Source: Tetradesmus obliquus (Eukaryota > Chlorophyta > Chlorophyceae > Sphaeropleales > Scenedesmaceae). Taken from it: 64,000 bases of DNA. Positions within the stretch are counted from its first letter, which is position 1. Each line of letters starts with the position of its first letter. A program made the translations under genes and the position numbers. Below the pieces are notes generated by a model. That model searched no databases, was not told the DNA's origin, and was given only the letters and a program-made list of their open reading frames with translations. Below are positions 51,748 through 62,884 of this stretch, piece after piece. The stretch spans positions 3,692,501-3,756,500 of the forward strand of contig CP126192.1 of the NCBI GenBank assembly GCA_030272155.1, given 5' to 3'.

Positions 51748-52185
51748 CTGTTGTGCATGTGCAGTGTGTGTGCAGCAAGCCGCGTGTTGTTGTTAACAGA
51801 AGGTGTGATATACGAATAGCTAAAAGTGTATGCCTGGAGCAGCTGTGCTTCGGTACAGCTTGTCGGCACAGAAGATCAACAGCGCCTTGGGCATGCAAAT
51901 GTATCTCAGTATCAGCAGCAGTACAGGATATGTATGTTCGGTCAACGACGTCCACATGAACACCCAGAAGCGTGATCCTCCTTTACATTCGCTTATTAGC
52001 ACATTACAAAGCCGAATGCCCCAAAATCAAACGCCCCAAGCCGCTAAACAACGTCTAACAGGTCATGACTACTACAGCGTCTCATGTGCTCAATACTGGC
52101 GCATTCGGCTGGGATCTCTCCTATCTCATCACCAGGCTCAGACTAAGAGCCTTTGTCTTTACCCACGCCTCACAGAACAGCAACC
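51748..52185. promoter_or_regulatory. Divergent promoter region, oxygenase / malate dehydrogenase
   Basis: 438 bp between two start codons pointing away from each other. It is less GC-rich than the flanking exons. No motif is called. Confidence 0.5.
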
Positions 52186-55100
52186 ATGAGGAGCGCACGC
52201 GTCCTGGCCCAGACATGGAAGGCCGTGTCAGAGAGCGCAGCCGAGTTCTCCACTCGCGCTGGTAAGGAGCGCAAGGTTGCAGTTCTGGGCGCCGCAGGTG
52301 GCATCGGCCAGCCCCTGTCCCTGCTGATGAAGGTGCGTGCCTACTGTTGCTGGGTTTGCTGGGCTTGACGTGCTCTGCATAACAGTCAATTTTGAATTTC
52401 GTGCTATGATAAACTACACCGCGCATTGCCTGCAGGCATTGTGCGCTTACTGCATCCGATCTGACTTCGCACCAACCCCCGCCTGCTCTGCTCGCAGATG
52501 AACCCCCAAGTGTCACAGCTGTCCCTCTACGATGTGGCAGGCACCAGGGGTGTCGGTGCAGATGTCAGCCACATCAACAGCCGCGCACAGGCCAAGGTGG
52601 GTTGGCAGTGCTTCTGTACAGGCTACAGTCAGCAGCACACCCGCCACGATCTGCTGCTGTACAGCATGTTCTAGCCCATCAGCAACCGGGCCCTTTGCTT
52701 TGTGCCCAACTTTGTTATGTTACGTGCGTCTCAGGGCTTCGAGGGCCCCGACCAGCTGGCAGATGCGCTCAAGGGCTGCGACCTGGTGATCATCCCTGCT
52801 GGCGTGCCCCGCAAGCCTGGCATGACCCGCGATGACCTCTTCAAGGTGAGCAGCAGGCGAGGACTTGAAACCAAACAGAAGCAATAGTGTGCTGGTGGTA
52901 CCGTTTAGTTATGCCATCCTGTCAGTGAGTTGGAAGCAACGTGGTTAGTACTCCTGCAGCACATCGGGTGTGCCAGCATCCCTTCCACATGCACAAATGT
53001 GAAGGGCGCAGCGGGTAAGCTTTAGCATCTCTTCACTGGTAGCTACTGGTCAGCCGCATATTGCACACATGCGGTCTGGAGCACTGTACCAATGTACCAC
53101 GCAGTGACTGGAGCAAACATTGCTGATGGTCTGCCTCGGATGCCGTGTCAGAGGCACGCATCAAGCAATGTTGCTCCAGTTACCTTGGTCCTCCGAGCAA
53201 GCTTAAGATGCTTTTGGTGCCTTTCTCTTGGTGCACACTGCACGGAATGGTTGTTTGCTTGCATCAAGCATATAGTCTGATTCAGCACTGCAGCGTTCAG
53301 CACATCTCGCTGCGCACTCGCATTCTCCCTGCAAAACCATAACCCACAGCACTAACACTTCTGCATTGCTGCTGCTGACACCGCTGCAGATCAACGCAGG
53401 CATCGTGAAGGGCCTGGTGGAGGCCTGCGGCAAGCACTGCCCAGGGGTGAGACGCAGCAGCAGCAGCAGCAGCAGCATCGTGGAGATGGAATTGCTTGCC
53501 AAAATCTCACAAGCAATGACATTAGCGGTGGCTGTGCAGCGTGCAGCTCAGCTGTGCGCCAACCGCGCCTGCTCTATGCAACTTGTGAACCCTTTTACCA
53601 TTTGGCAGCTGAGCACAAGTCAGCCACGCCTGGGCTGCATTGCTGCACGTCGTGTGACTGCCATTTCATCACCATGGCAGAGCAGACCTGCCAATGCTGC
53701 TGGTCTGGCACACCTTCCTGCCTTTCTTTCACCATGCGCTGCTGCTGCTGCTGCTGTTGCTGCTGCTGCCTGCCTCACTTCTGACCTGCTGCCAGGCCAT
53801 CCTGAACATCATTTCCAACCCCGTCAACTCCACCGTGCCCATCGCCGCTGAGGCGCTGCGCAAGATGGGCGTGTACGACAAGCGCAAGCTCATGGGCGTG
53901 ACCACGCTGGACGTGGTGCGTGCTGCTGTGCTGGCCACAGCCGCTGACGTGCCGTGCATAGTCGCACAGCTTTTTACGCTTGTCTTCAATAGCTTGCAAC
54001 ACACAGCCGCTCAGCTAGTGCAGTGTAAACGAGCAAGTTGTTGCCAGCGACCCAGGACCTCTCATGCGGTCAATTAGTATTGCACCAGTAACAGCTCATA
54101 GTCGTTGCCATGTTCCCACTGCCGCTTCAGGTGCGTGCCAAGACCTTCTACGCTGAGAAGCTGGGCCTTGATGTGAGCCAGGTGGACGTGCCCGTGGTGG
54201 GAGGCCACGCAGGCATCACCATCCTGCCGCTGTTCAGCCAGGTGAGCAGCAGCAGCAGCAGCAGGCGGCGCCAGCACCAGCAGACTTGAACACCAGCGCT
54301 AGCAAGACAACACTGCTCAGCAATGGCCAAGAGTTACAGCAACTGCCGTGGCGCTTGTAAACATGTGTGGATCATAGTGCGGTGCTTCTCCAACATATGT
54401 GTAGTCAAGCCGCTTCTCTTAGGACGCGCTCTTTGCTGGGGCGCAGTCGAGCATGTGGCCATGTAAGCCACCTGTCAGTGCTGAGTCGTGCCTGTGCTGA
54501 ATCAGGCCTGACTCTCTGTGCATTGTGCACCCCACCTGCAGGCCACCCCCACCATGCCCTCCAGCACCCCCGCTGACGTCATCGATGCGCTGACCAAGCG
54601 CACCCAGGACGGCGGCACTGAGGTGGTGGAGGCCAAGGCCGGCAAGGTGAGCTTCCAAGCCTGCAGTTGCAGTTGACTTAGGCTGCTAAGCGCTAGCCTG
54701 CTAGGCACTAGGCTGCTGGGCACCAGGCTGCTAGGCACTGAGGTGGTGGAGTCAAGGCTGGCAATGCAGTGATCAGCCCAGAGGCCTGGTATAATTGTGA
54801 TGTGTCTGGTGCAACATGCAGACATGCTGCAGGAGTGGCCAACCAAGAAGTGCTCATCTGGCAGTGTTGGAAATACCACGTTGAGCTGTCGCAGGCGCAT
54901 GTTGGCTTGCAGTTGCAGTTGATGCATGCAGTGGTGCTGTGTACGGCTGGGTGTTTTGCTTGTTCTGGGTACTTTAGTGGGTACATGCAGTGCTGCTACT
55001 ACGGCTATGTTGACGGCCCTGCCTCTGCTGCCATGTGTGTCTGTCCCTTCCCTGCAGGGCTCTGCCACGCTGTCCATGGCGTACGCAGCAGCACTGTTTG

Positions 55101-55612
55101 CTGACGCGTGCCTGCGCGGCATGAACGGCGCCACCGCCACCGAGTGCACCTACGTGGAGAGCGAGGTCACCGACCTGCCCTTCTTCGCAACCAAGGTCAA
55201 GCTCGGCACTGAGGGTGAGTGCATGCGTTGTAATAATCACAATCTGCATGTGCAGACTCACTGTTACCTTGCTTGTCTTCGTAGCTGAGTATCAGCGGCA
55301 CCTAGGTCTGTCCCAGCCTGCCTGATGCACTCTGCGCGAGCACCTGCTGGCGGTGCAGTACACCTGCTTCTGCCACGCCTCTCGGTCAGCTGAGGCACCT
55401 GTGTTGCTGCATTCGCTACAGCCTCGCCTTGTGTAATAGCGCTAATGACATCTGCCCACTGCTGTGCATCTGCGCTGCGCCACACGCCAGGTGTGGAGAC
55501 TATTCACCCCATTGGCAGCATGAGCGACTACGAGAAGGAGGCCTTTGCAGCGATGAAGCCCGAGCTGGCTGCATCCATCGAGAAGGGCTTCAAGTTCGTG
55601 CGCGAAAACTAA
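52186..55612 (+). CDS. MDH: Mitochondrial malate dehydrogenase
   Basis: NAD-dependent interconversion of malate and oxaloacetate. Nine exons: 52186-52332, 52498-52596, 52735-52845, 53390-53446, 53796-53915, 54131-54241, 54542-54646, 55058-55214, 55491-55612. They close exactly to 342 residues, the usual size. An N-terminal extension ([20 protein letters not shown]) fits a mitochondrial presequence. Then come the Rossmann motif [18 protein letters not shown], substrate-binding [29 protein letters not shown], and the catalytic His in [18 protein letters not shown]. The [13 protein letters not shown] signature is typical of the mitochondrial/glyoxysomal/plastid NAD-MDH group; mitochondrial targeting is inferred from the presequence. 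Confidence 0.95.
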
Positions 55613-55874
55613 AGCAGCACTGCCGCCGTTGCTGTGCTGTCTGCGTGTGTGCCTGCCGTCCAGCTTGATAATATGGCTCAAAGTTGCAACCAGCATGGTG
55701 TGCTACACCTCACTGGCGCCATCGTGGTACTGCCAGGTGTCTTTGTCCTGCACTTGTTGCTATTGTTGCACAGTTTTGCGCATTGCGAAGTTGGCCGGTG
55801 TCACCGCTGAAGCTCGGCTGCATTGTCGTGTGTGACGGGTGTGTTGGCTCTTGGGGTTTACCTACAGCTTTTCG

Positions 55875-55879
55875 TGTAA
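55875..55879 (+). promoter_or_regulatory. Candidate poly(A) signal of MDH
   Basis: TGTAA 263 nt after the MDH stop codon. Confidence 0.4.
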
Positions 55880-56699
55880 CACAATCCTGCCATGTCTCGC
55901 GCACCACGCGATGGGCTGTGATGTTGTAGAACATCACAGCCGCTGCATCGTCCTTGCTAACTTTGATCAAGTTCAACTTGATAGACAAGTTGTCCGACAA
56001 CTGACGGTCACACTATGGCTTGGCGGCCTGAACAAGCCATGGGGCGTGTATCAGCAACGGGAGTGCTTGTTATACAGAGGCTTGTGGAGGCTGCTGCCGC
56101 GTCCTGTCACATGACTTGATGTTGGGCAAGCTGCCTGAACCCCAACTAGCCAAAACCCTTTTTGCTTGGCTGAGCCCTGATCGTCACCGTGATAATCACA
56201 GCCGACCATGCCTGTACCCGCTTACAAACTGCACTACACTTCCTGACAGCAGGGATCATCATAGTATGCAATGTACTGTGAGTTGCAAAATCAACCTGCA
56301 CATACATGTGGTCTGTGCAGCCTGCGTGAGTTTTTTTGTTACCAGGGGGGGCGAAATCCTACTGGCTAGTGCGCGAGTTTGCTGACCGACATATACAAAC
56401 ATACACTGCCTTTGGAAATCGTTAGGTCTACTGCATGTACTACATAGTACTAGTAGCTGTGGCAGCTGCTGTTACTGCTGCTGTGGTGCTGCTGACATCC
56501 TGCTCGCATGAACCCGGCCTTCTGCACATCTGCCACTGCTGCTGCATGGCCACAACTGCGCGAGCTGCCATTGTGATGCACTTGCATTGCTGCAGCGCGT
56601 AACTGAAGTGTGACATGTGCGATGAGGCAGACGACACCAATCTCGCAAACGCGGCACTAATGTAGAGGCATTGGTCAGTTGCAAACCAGGGCAGATGCG

Positions 56700-56704
56700 T
56701 TACA
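56700..56704 (-). promoter_or_regulatory. Candidate poly(A) signal of RPL36
   Basis: TGTAA on the minus strand, 233 nt beyond the RPL36 stop. Confidence 0.35.
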
Positions 56705-56936
56705 AGATCAACAATCCCACCTCCTTGCACCATATGGGCGCGGCTGCTGCTGCAGCTGCACCCAGCTGCTGCTGGTACTGTGGTTGTTGCCAGGGTCCTG
56801 CAACTGCTGCGCTGCTGCTGCCGCCACATGCTGCTGCATGCGCGGCTGTATCTGTTGCTGCAGCGACACGTGGGCTAAGCCAACATCCAGAGACAGGTTG
56901 GTAACACACCGAATGTACCAGCTGTTGCAGCTGCAT

Positions 56937-58054
56937 TTACTTGTGTGCTGCCTTCTGCTGCTTGCGCAGCACGCCGGCCATCTCCTCCCTCTTCTTCTTG
57001 CCGCGCAGGTGAGTGCCCAGCTGCAGCACACAAGCAGCAGCAGCAGCAGCAGCAGCAGCAAGAGCAGCGACAGGAGCAGCAGCGTGATCAAGGCAAGCAG
57101 GGAGCAACTGCAACGGGCTCTTTTCGTGTCTGTGGTGCAGTGTGCGAAATCACAGCTGCTGCATGTGTAGTGCAGCTGCAGAGCATGCTTGTCATGGCAG
57201 CTGGTCATGACAACTGCCGAACTGGACGTGCCGTGCAGACAGGTGCATACATGCATGTGCTGCTCAATCAACCTGACGCTGCTCTCCTAGATGAACCAGC
57301 CTGCACAGCAACAAAAGAAACTGGCGGACAAGCTGCGATGTTGGCTGGACACACGATGTTGCCATACACACAAACGATACGACACAAGCTGTTCTGCCCT
57401 GTGCGACAGTTGCTGCGTTGCTGGTGCTGCTTGACCGGTGGCTGCTACAACAATGCTCCAGCTGTCTAAAACAGTGCCCTGCTGTTGCGAAAGCCGAGCG
57501 CCTTCCAGGTATACTGCATACGGCGGGCAGCAGCTGCCTGACCGCGGCTGCTGCTGCCTACTGCTGGCCCTGCTCTTGCAGCGCTGCTCCAAAGCAGCCC
57601 TGTGCTGACTTGAAGTCCTTCCAAATACCGTAAGCCGCCTGCATCTGCTCTGTGGCTGATTGTTCTGCAGCCTTGCTGCTATGCCGTCTGCGTCTGCTGC
57701 TGCTGTTGCTGCTGCTGCCTTTGGTGCTGCTGCAGGCCCTCATGGTGCACACCTTCCTCTTGGCGACCTTCAGGGCGCGCTTATCCTTGCCAACCTTCAG
57801 CAGCTCAATAATACGCTTCTCATAGGGGGCCAGACCAGCCACCTCGCGCACCAGCTCGCGCACAAACTTCACCTTCTTGCTCAGGTACTGCAGCCACACC
57901 ACCCGCACGTCAGCCTCCACTTCAGCACAAGCATATACACCTGCTTTCACCCACAGACACTCACCCCCTTGCGCCTAGAGGCCCTGGGAGCCAGGTCACG
58001 CTTGGTGACCACATGGCCCTTGTTGGCGCCCACTGCAATGCCTGTAGCAGTCAT
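56937..58054 (-). CDS. RPL36: 60S ribosomal protein eL36
   Basis: Structural protein of the large cytosolic ribosomal subunit. Exons on the minus strand: 57965-58054, 57753-57887, 56937-57020. They close exactly to 102 residues, the normal size. Diagnostic segments are [58 protein letters not shown] and [20 protein letters not shown]. The start ATG at 58054 (MTATGIAVG) gives the expected N-terminus. The second intron holds a CAG run at about 57037-57060. Confidence 0.97.
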
Positions 58055-58558
58055 CTTGACGGGCTTGTGACAAAGAGGGCCCCGATCGGGAGTGCGCTGA
58101 GCTTTCTCTGGGCAGCCACCACCGGGTTCAGCCAAAATGACAAGCTGTGCTCTGAATATGTAGGGCTTCCGCTGCAACTAGTCTTGCTATGTGTAGCTTT
58201 TGAAACTGGCTCAGTAAACAAAACCACTGCGTGCTCGTGTGCTTCTCAGCTTTTACGACAGGTGGGCAGGGATGAGCAGCAGCTGTGTTTAGCACCTGTG
58301 ATCTGGTTTGCTGGCCTACGTTTTGAGTTTGTGTGTATTCATTCTCCGCTTTGACTCGCCGCATGCGGGTCTTGTTTTGGTCTGGTCCAAGCGGGTTTGC
58401 TGACGTTTTCGACACAGCAACAGCCTCCTACCGCAACGCATGCCAGCTCGCCCTGCACTTTCTGACCCTTTGCTTGTTGTCTTGCCTGTCCTTTGCTACC
58501 GCTGCAGTGCCGTTGACGCTCAGTCCCCAGACCGCTTCGTCAGCAATAGTCAGCAGTG
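58055..58558. other. Region upstream of RPL36
   Basis: About 500 bp that must contain the RPL36 promoter. No further features were recognised. The small ORF at 58559 points the other way. Confidence 0.35.
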
Positions 58559-58852
58559 ATGGCGCCCCCTGCCGAGACCAACTGTGCTGCCTCTGGCCGC
58601 TGTGGCACCTTTTCTCAGAAGCTTGAGGATATCATGGCCAAGTTTGACGAGTATGGGCGCAAGCACAAGGAGCACATGGTGCAGCAGATGGCTAAGCAGG
58701 GCACCGAGCTGGAGAAGCAGCAGCAACGGAAGCATGTGGAGGAGCAGCGGCAGCAGGCTGCGCGTCCTTTGACCACACCTGTGTACAGCTTTACTTGGAG
58801 CTGCAGGCTGTCCAGCTTTGGGCACCTGCCACTGCCCTGGCAGGCCGCATAA
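58559..58852 (+). CDS. Small charged, helical hypothetical protein
   Basis: 97 codons from the ATG at 58559. Residues ~18-70 are rich in Lys, Glu and Gln with a regular helical pattern (KLEDIMAKFDEYGRKHKEHM, ELEKQQQRKHVEEQRQQA), suggesting a coiled coil. The last ~25 residues look like read-through into non-coding sequence, so the true 3' exon may lie further on. Not recognised. It is head to head with RPL36. Confidence 0.4.
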   Translation: MAPPAETNCAASGRCGTFSQKLEDIMAKFDEYGRKHKEHMVQQMAKQGTELEKQQQRKHVEEQRQQAARPLTTPVYSFTWSCRLSSFGHLPLPWQAA

Positions 58853-61791
58853 GCAAGCTGTGCATGCGTTGTTGACCTGCAGGATTTTTGCGGCAACTGC
58901 ATGCAGGGACATGTGTGGCCTTTAGGTCGTAGCATCGATGTGCGGTTTTAGCTGCCAGTGGCAGCACCACATTGTATATCATTTTGATTGCTTGTGCCGC
59001 CATGCTTGCAGGCAAATGCCTGCGCATGTGCAGCAGATGCATGCTGGGCCTGCAGCCACACCCAGGTGGCTGTGGTGTTACCCCACAGCACGCACGGCTA
59101 ACAGCAGCGACCCCAGGCACATGGCAACATGTCTCTGCACGCATGCTCAAGCAGCAGCATTGTCTAATAGCAGCACTCTCGGGGCATCTTGTATGTATTG
59201 CATTTGTGCGCACTCGCACCCGGATTCTCGTATGCGTGACCCATGCAGTCATGATTCATACGTGGCAGGTGGTACCCGTGTGTCGGGGGCCGAACATAGA
59301 CTAGCGTCCGTTGCAGCTGCCCCTTGCGGCTGATTGGACTGTTTTCAAGGCACTCTCAAGGCCATTCAGCCTTTGGTACTGCTCATCAGCAGGCAGGGAT
59401 TTTGTGTTGATGGTTCACTTTGCATGCATGTATTACACGTTTCGTTGCAGCTCGTGGTGTGGTTGCGTCGTCGTCATGCAGCGTGGTTGCACGTGTGGCA
59501 CAGCCAGCACCATGCTGTTTGTTGGGTGGGTGCAGACTCTTGCGGCAGGTTGTGTGATGCAGCAACTCCCAAGAGGCTGTTGTGCGTTGACATGGTGTCA
59601 TGCGCATTTCCTGGCTGGCAGCATGTGCGCCGCGATGGTTCATGGATGCTCACTCTCTTCTTAGTTTTCGTGTGACTTGCAGCAAGCGCGCCAAGCGCAT
59701 CCTACTACTAAATACTGCTGTGGGTTTTGGTTATGCATGTACACAACAACAGCTGCATGATACCCAACAGCTGGTGCTCGCATGCAGCCATGTGTTGTGA
59801 AGCGCCAGCTTTTGAGTAAGTCGTGCAAGGATTCAAATCGGCGCGGTGTTTGTTTGTGTTTGCTCACTGCCGCAGCTCTTGAGCATCTGGGGTGAGCGGG
59901 CTGGAGAAGCCCAAGCAGCACACTCGGCCGTGTTTATTGTGTGGCATTGCGCCGTCGTTGACGCTACTGTGCCTGTTGTAGTTTGATACCTGGGCTGGCC
60001 TTGCCGTTTGCTTTGCAGCGCCATGCCCAAATGAAATGTTGTGCACGAGGCTTGCTGTGATGCAGCTTGACGCTGGTGTGGAGCAAGGTAGTATGACCGT
60101 CAAGTGTGATAGCTGTGTTGTTTCGTTTGACGCATCCGTCCTTCGGCCGTCTTTGGACTGGCAGTGTTTTGGTTTACGCCAGCAGTGTGGTGTTGTGCGA
60201 AGCAGGATATGTCAGCAACAGCTTAGGTGCCACCAATATCCGAGATTGCAGCCAGTGTGTGGCTGCAGGATTGTTGTTGGTGGCTGGTTGCGCACTCGAT
60301 GTCGGGGAGTTATGCAGTGGTGCACATGTGGTCCTGATGTTTCGTGCAGCGAAGGCAGGGGTTTCACCCTCCACAAGGGTGGGGCAGCGCAGCACAGTGT
60401 CGTGCAGCTGCAGCAAACAGTGCAGGTGACTGTCTCGAGGTTGGTTACCTATGTATGTGAGCAGCAATCTGTGGTGAGTGCGCTCCAGCATCTTTGTCTT
60501 GGTTTTGGCCTCAGCTTGTTTGGTTCGAATCCCGTGTAACAGAACGAAGTTGCAGAGTGTGCTCAGTGACCCTTGGCAAGAGGCTGACAAATCCCAAATA
60601 GAAGAGACACATGATGATGATGATGAAAAGACACAGCACCTGCTAGTGTGATGGATTGAGATCCATGCTGTCTGCGCAGTTACATGCTCAGCAGGCTGCC
60701 GAGCATATGTTTTGCAAATGCGGCAGCTGCAGTGCAGGTTACTGCATGCTGAGAATGCACACTGGCAGGGACATCGTGGACCAGCCACACAGGTGCTGTT
60801 GCCCAGTTGCTGCAGCTGCATGACCACAGGTGTCACCTTGAGCAACACTGCCAGTGTTGACAGCAGTGCAGTGTTAACAGCTGTCACGGCGCGCACAGCA
60901 GTGCAAAGCACCCGGCTGCACATCAACACCTGCAACAGGCGAGCGCTGCGCTTGGACCTCAGCCATATAACCCACAAAAGAACACCTTCTCCCTTTTGCA
61001 CGGCGCTCCAGCACCAGGCCAATCCTCTGGCCCATGAACAGCATGACAGCATGCTGTGATGCGCATCACATGACTTTAGAACCGCATGCCCTGACAGCTG
61101 CAAAAAGCGGAAGCACGTATCAGCCAAGCCTGACCAGAACCTAAGCCCTGCTCTAGGCCTAGGCCTGTGCAGGAACCGACAGTCGCCAGTGCAAAATTTT
61201 ACTGTTGCAAACGCTCACTAGTGCGTACTCTGAACGGACTACAGCTGATTGTGACGTGCCGCCCGCAAAACACAGGAACACAGCGTCCAAAGGTGTGCAA
61301 TCACCGATATGGCCCTTCACAGCTGCAATGCATCTAGCCTGCTACACATGCGCACACTCACTGCACAGAAGTGGAGTAACAATGGACGTAGTGTAAGCGC
61401 AGCGCCACACACCTAGAGGCATTTTAATAGCCAGGAACAAAGCCATGGGGGGCGCTGGCTGTGCCACCTAGCTGCTTGTTCAGCAGCCGAAAGACATCGC
61501 TGCTTAAGGTGGCACTGCATGATGTTGTCATGCCACAGAAGCGCTATCAAACCCCCACCAAATCAATAGAAATACATGGGTGCAAAACACCAATACACGG
61601 TCGTATGACGGGACGTCCCCGCTGTGCCGTCACAGCTGCATGGCCAGCCTGGCTGCAGGGCCTGCTGCTGCCAGTGGCCTGCCAGTGGTATGCCATATTG
61701 ATGACTATGGACCCGCTGCATTGTTCAGCTGCGCTGCAACAAAGCGCTGCTGCTGCTGCTGCTGCTTTGTATGCCTCTGCCTCTGCTGTTG
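58853..61791. other. 2.9-kb stretch without a recognised gene
   Basis: Contains a 317-codon open frame on the minus strand (60174-61127), but its Cys/Leu/His-rich, low-similarity product shows no domain. The region may hold 3' UTRs of the small ORF and of RPAC2, or a non-coding RNA. Confidence 0.4.
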
Positions 61792-62452
61792 TCATTGCCC
61801 TTGGGTTGGGTTCTGCTGCTTAAACCGATTTAGTGCATTGTCGAAGACAGCCCTGGTGTGCCTACACACCTTGGCGCACTCCTCGCAGGCACCAACAAGT
61901 GACTGTGATGCAGTAACTTCGCCTGAAGGGATACAAGGCAGGCAGCACAGCAACAGCAAGCGTCACGGACCGGCTGTCGCTTTATGCCCTGCTCACAACA
62001 ACCACATGGCGCTCTGGCTCACAGCATTGAATTCATGGCAATAACCAGCGATGATGTGACAGGGCTGAGTGTCTCAGCTGCTGCCTTAGTGTGGCCATCT
62101 AGGTCAGCCTGCCACGCAGCCTGGCACGCACCTGTTGTTTGTACTCTGATGTTCACTGCATCCTCTGTCGGGTGTGGGATGCTGTAGCCGCAGAACGTGA
62201 CCTGAGGGCTGCAGGAAGAGTGGCAGCAGCAAACTGAGCATCAGGCGGCAGTCTTTGGCGGCCCCTGGCAGAAGTCAGGCTGCTGGCAGCAACAGCAGCA
62301 GCAACTGCATGTCACAACCCACGGCAAGCTACTCGTTGCATACACACTTACTTTTTGTTCAGGAAGAACCTCAGAGTGTTGGCAAGAGTGTGGTCCTCGT
62401 CCTGAACAGCAAAAGTAGTGCCACTGTAGCGCTGCTCTTCCGGAACAGCCAT
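61792..62452 (-). CDS. RPAC2: RNA polymerase I/III subunit RPAC2 (AC19)
   Basis: Alpha-like subunit shared by RNA polymerases I and III, which pairs with RPAC1 (AC40). Exons on the minus strand: 62352-62452, 62132-62208, 61792-61922. They close exactly to 102 residues. The start ATG at 62452 gives MAVPEEQRYSGTTFAV. The family motifs are DEDHTLANTLRFFLNKNPQV and FCGYSIPHPTEDAVNIRVQT, followed by a C-terminal helix (CAKVCRHTRAVFDNALNRF). The middle exon uses the CTGCAG|CCC acceptor, which restores the NPQVTF junction. It is slightly shorter than animal and yeast homologues. Confidence 0.92.
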
Positions 62453-62884
62453 AGTATCAAGTGATGGCTGGCCACCAAAACGATCACTTTTCACAAGACA
62501 GCTGTTTATCGAGATCAGACATTCTGAACGGTTGCTGCTGCCTTTTGTGTCATTGTCATACTTTGCCTGTGCCCTTGGGGACCGCTTCATGCTGACCCAG
62601 AACTGCTGAACTCTGCTACTACGGTGAGGAACGCTTATCATTTAGTTGCATAACAGCTTGCAGCAGTCTGCACTTCTGCCTCAGCTCAACCCCCAGACAC
62701 AGTTCCTCACAGAACACCAACGTCTTGCGCTGTACAGTTTGCCAGAATCGGTGATCACATCATGCGCTATACCACGCGTTATCGGCTAGACGGCAGAGCA
62801 GGGCAGGGGCCGTGACCGTATGCACGGCAATCCTAGTCCTCCACCCCTCCAGATATAGACTTTAGATAAGCAGCCAGGAGTCTG
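62453..62884. promoter_or_regulatory. Divergent promoter region, RPAC2 / SAPS gene
   Basis: 432 bp between two start codons pointing away from each other. No motif is called. Confidence 0.5.

Larger units (their letters stand above)
55613..56936. other. Convergent intergenic region, MDH / RPL36
   Basis: 1.3 kb holding the two 3' UTRs. TGTAA on the minus strand at 56700-56704 could serve RPL36. No other gene is recognised. Confidence 0.4.

Noticed and set aside
60174..61127. 317-codon minus-strand ORF as a gene
   Set aside because: No recognisable motif, biased composition, no supporting neighbours; kept only as a low-interest region.
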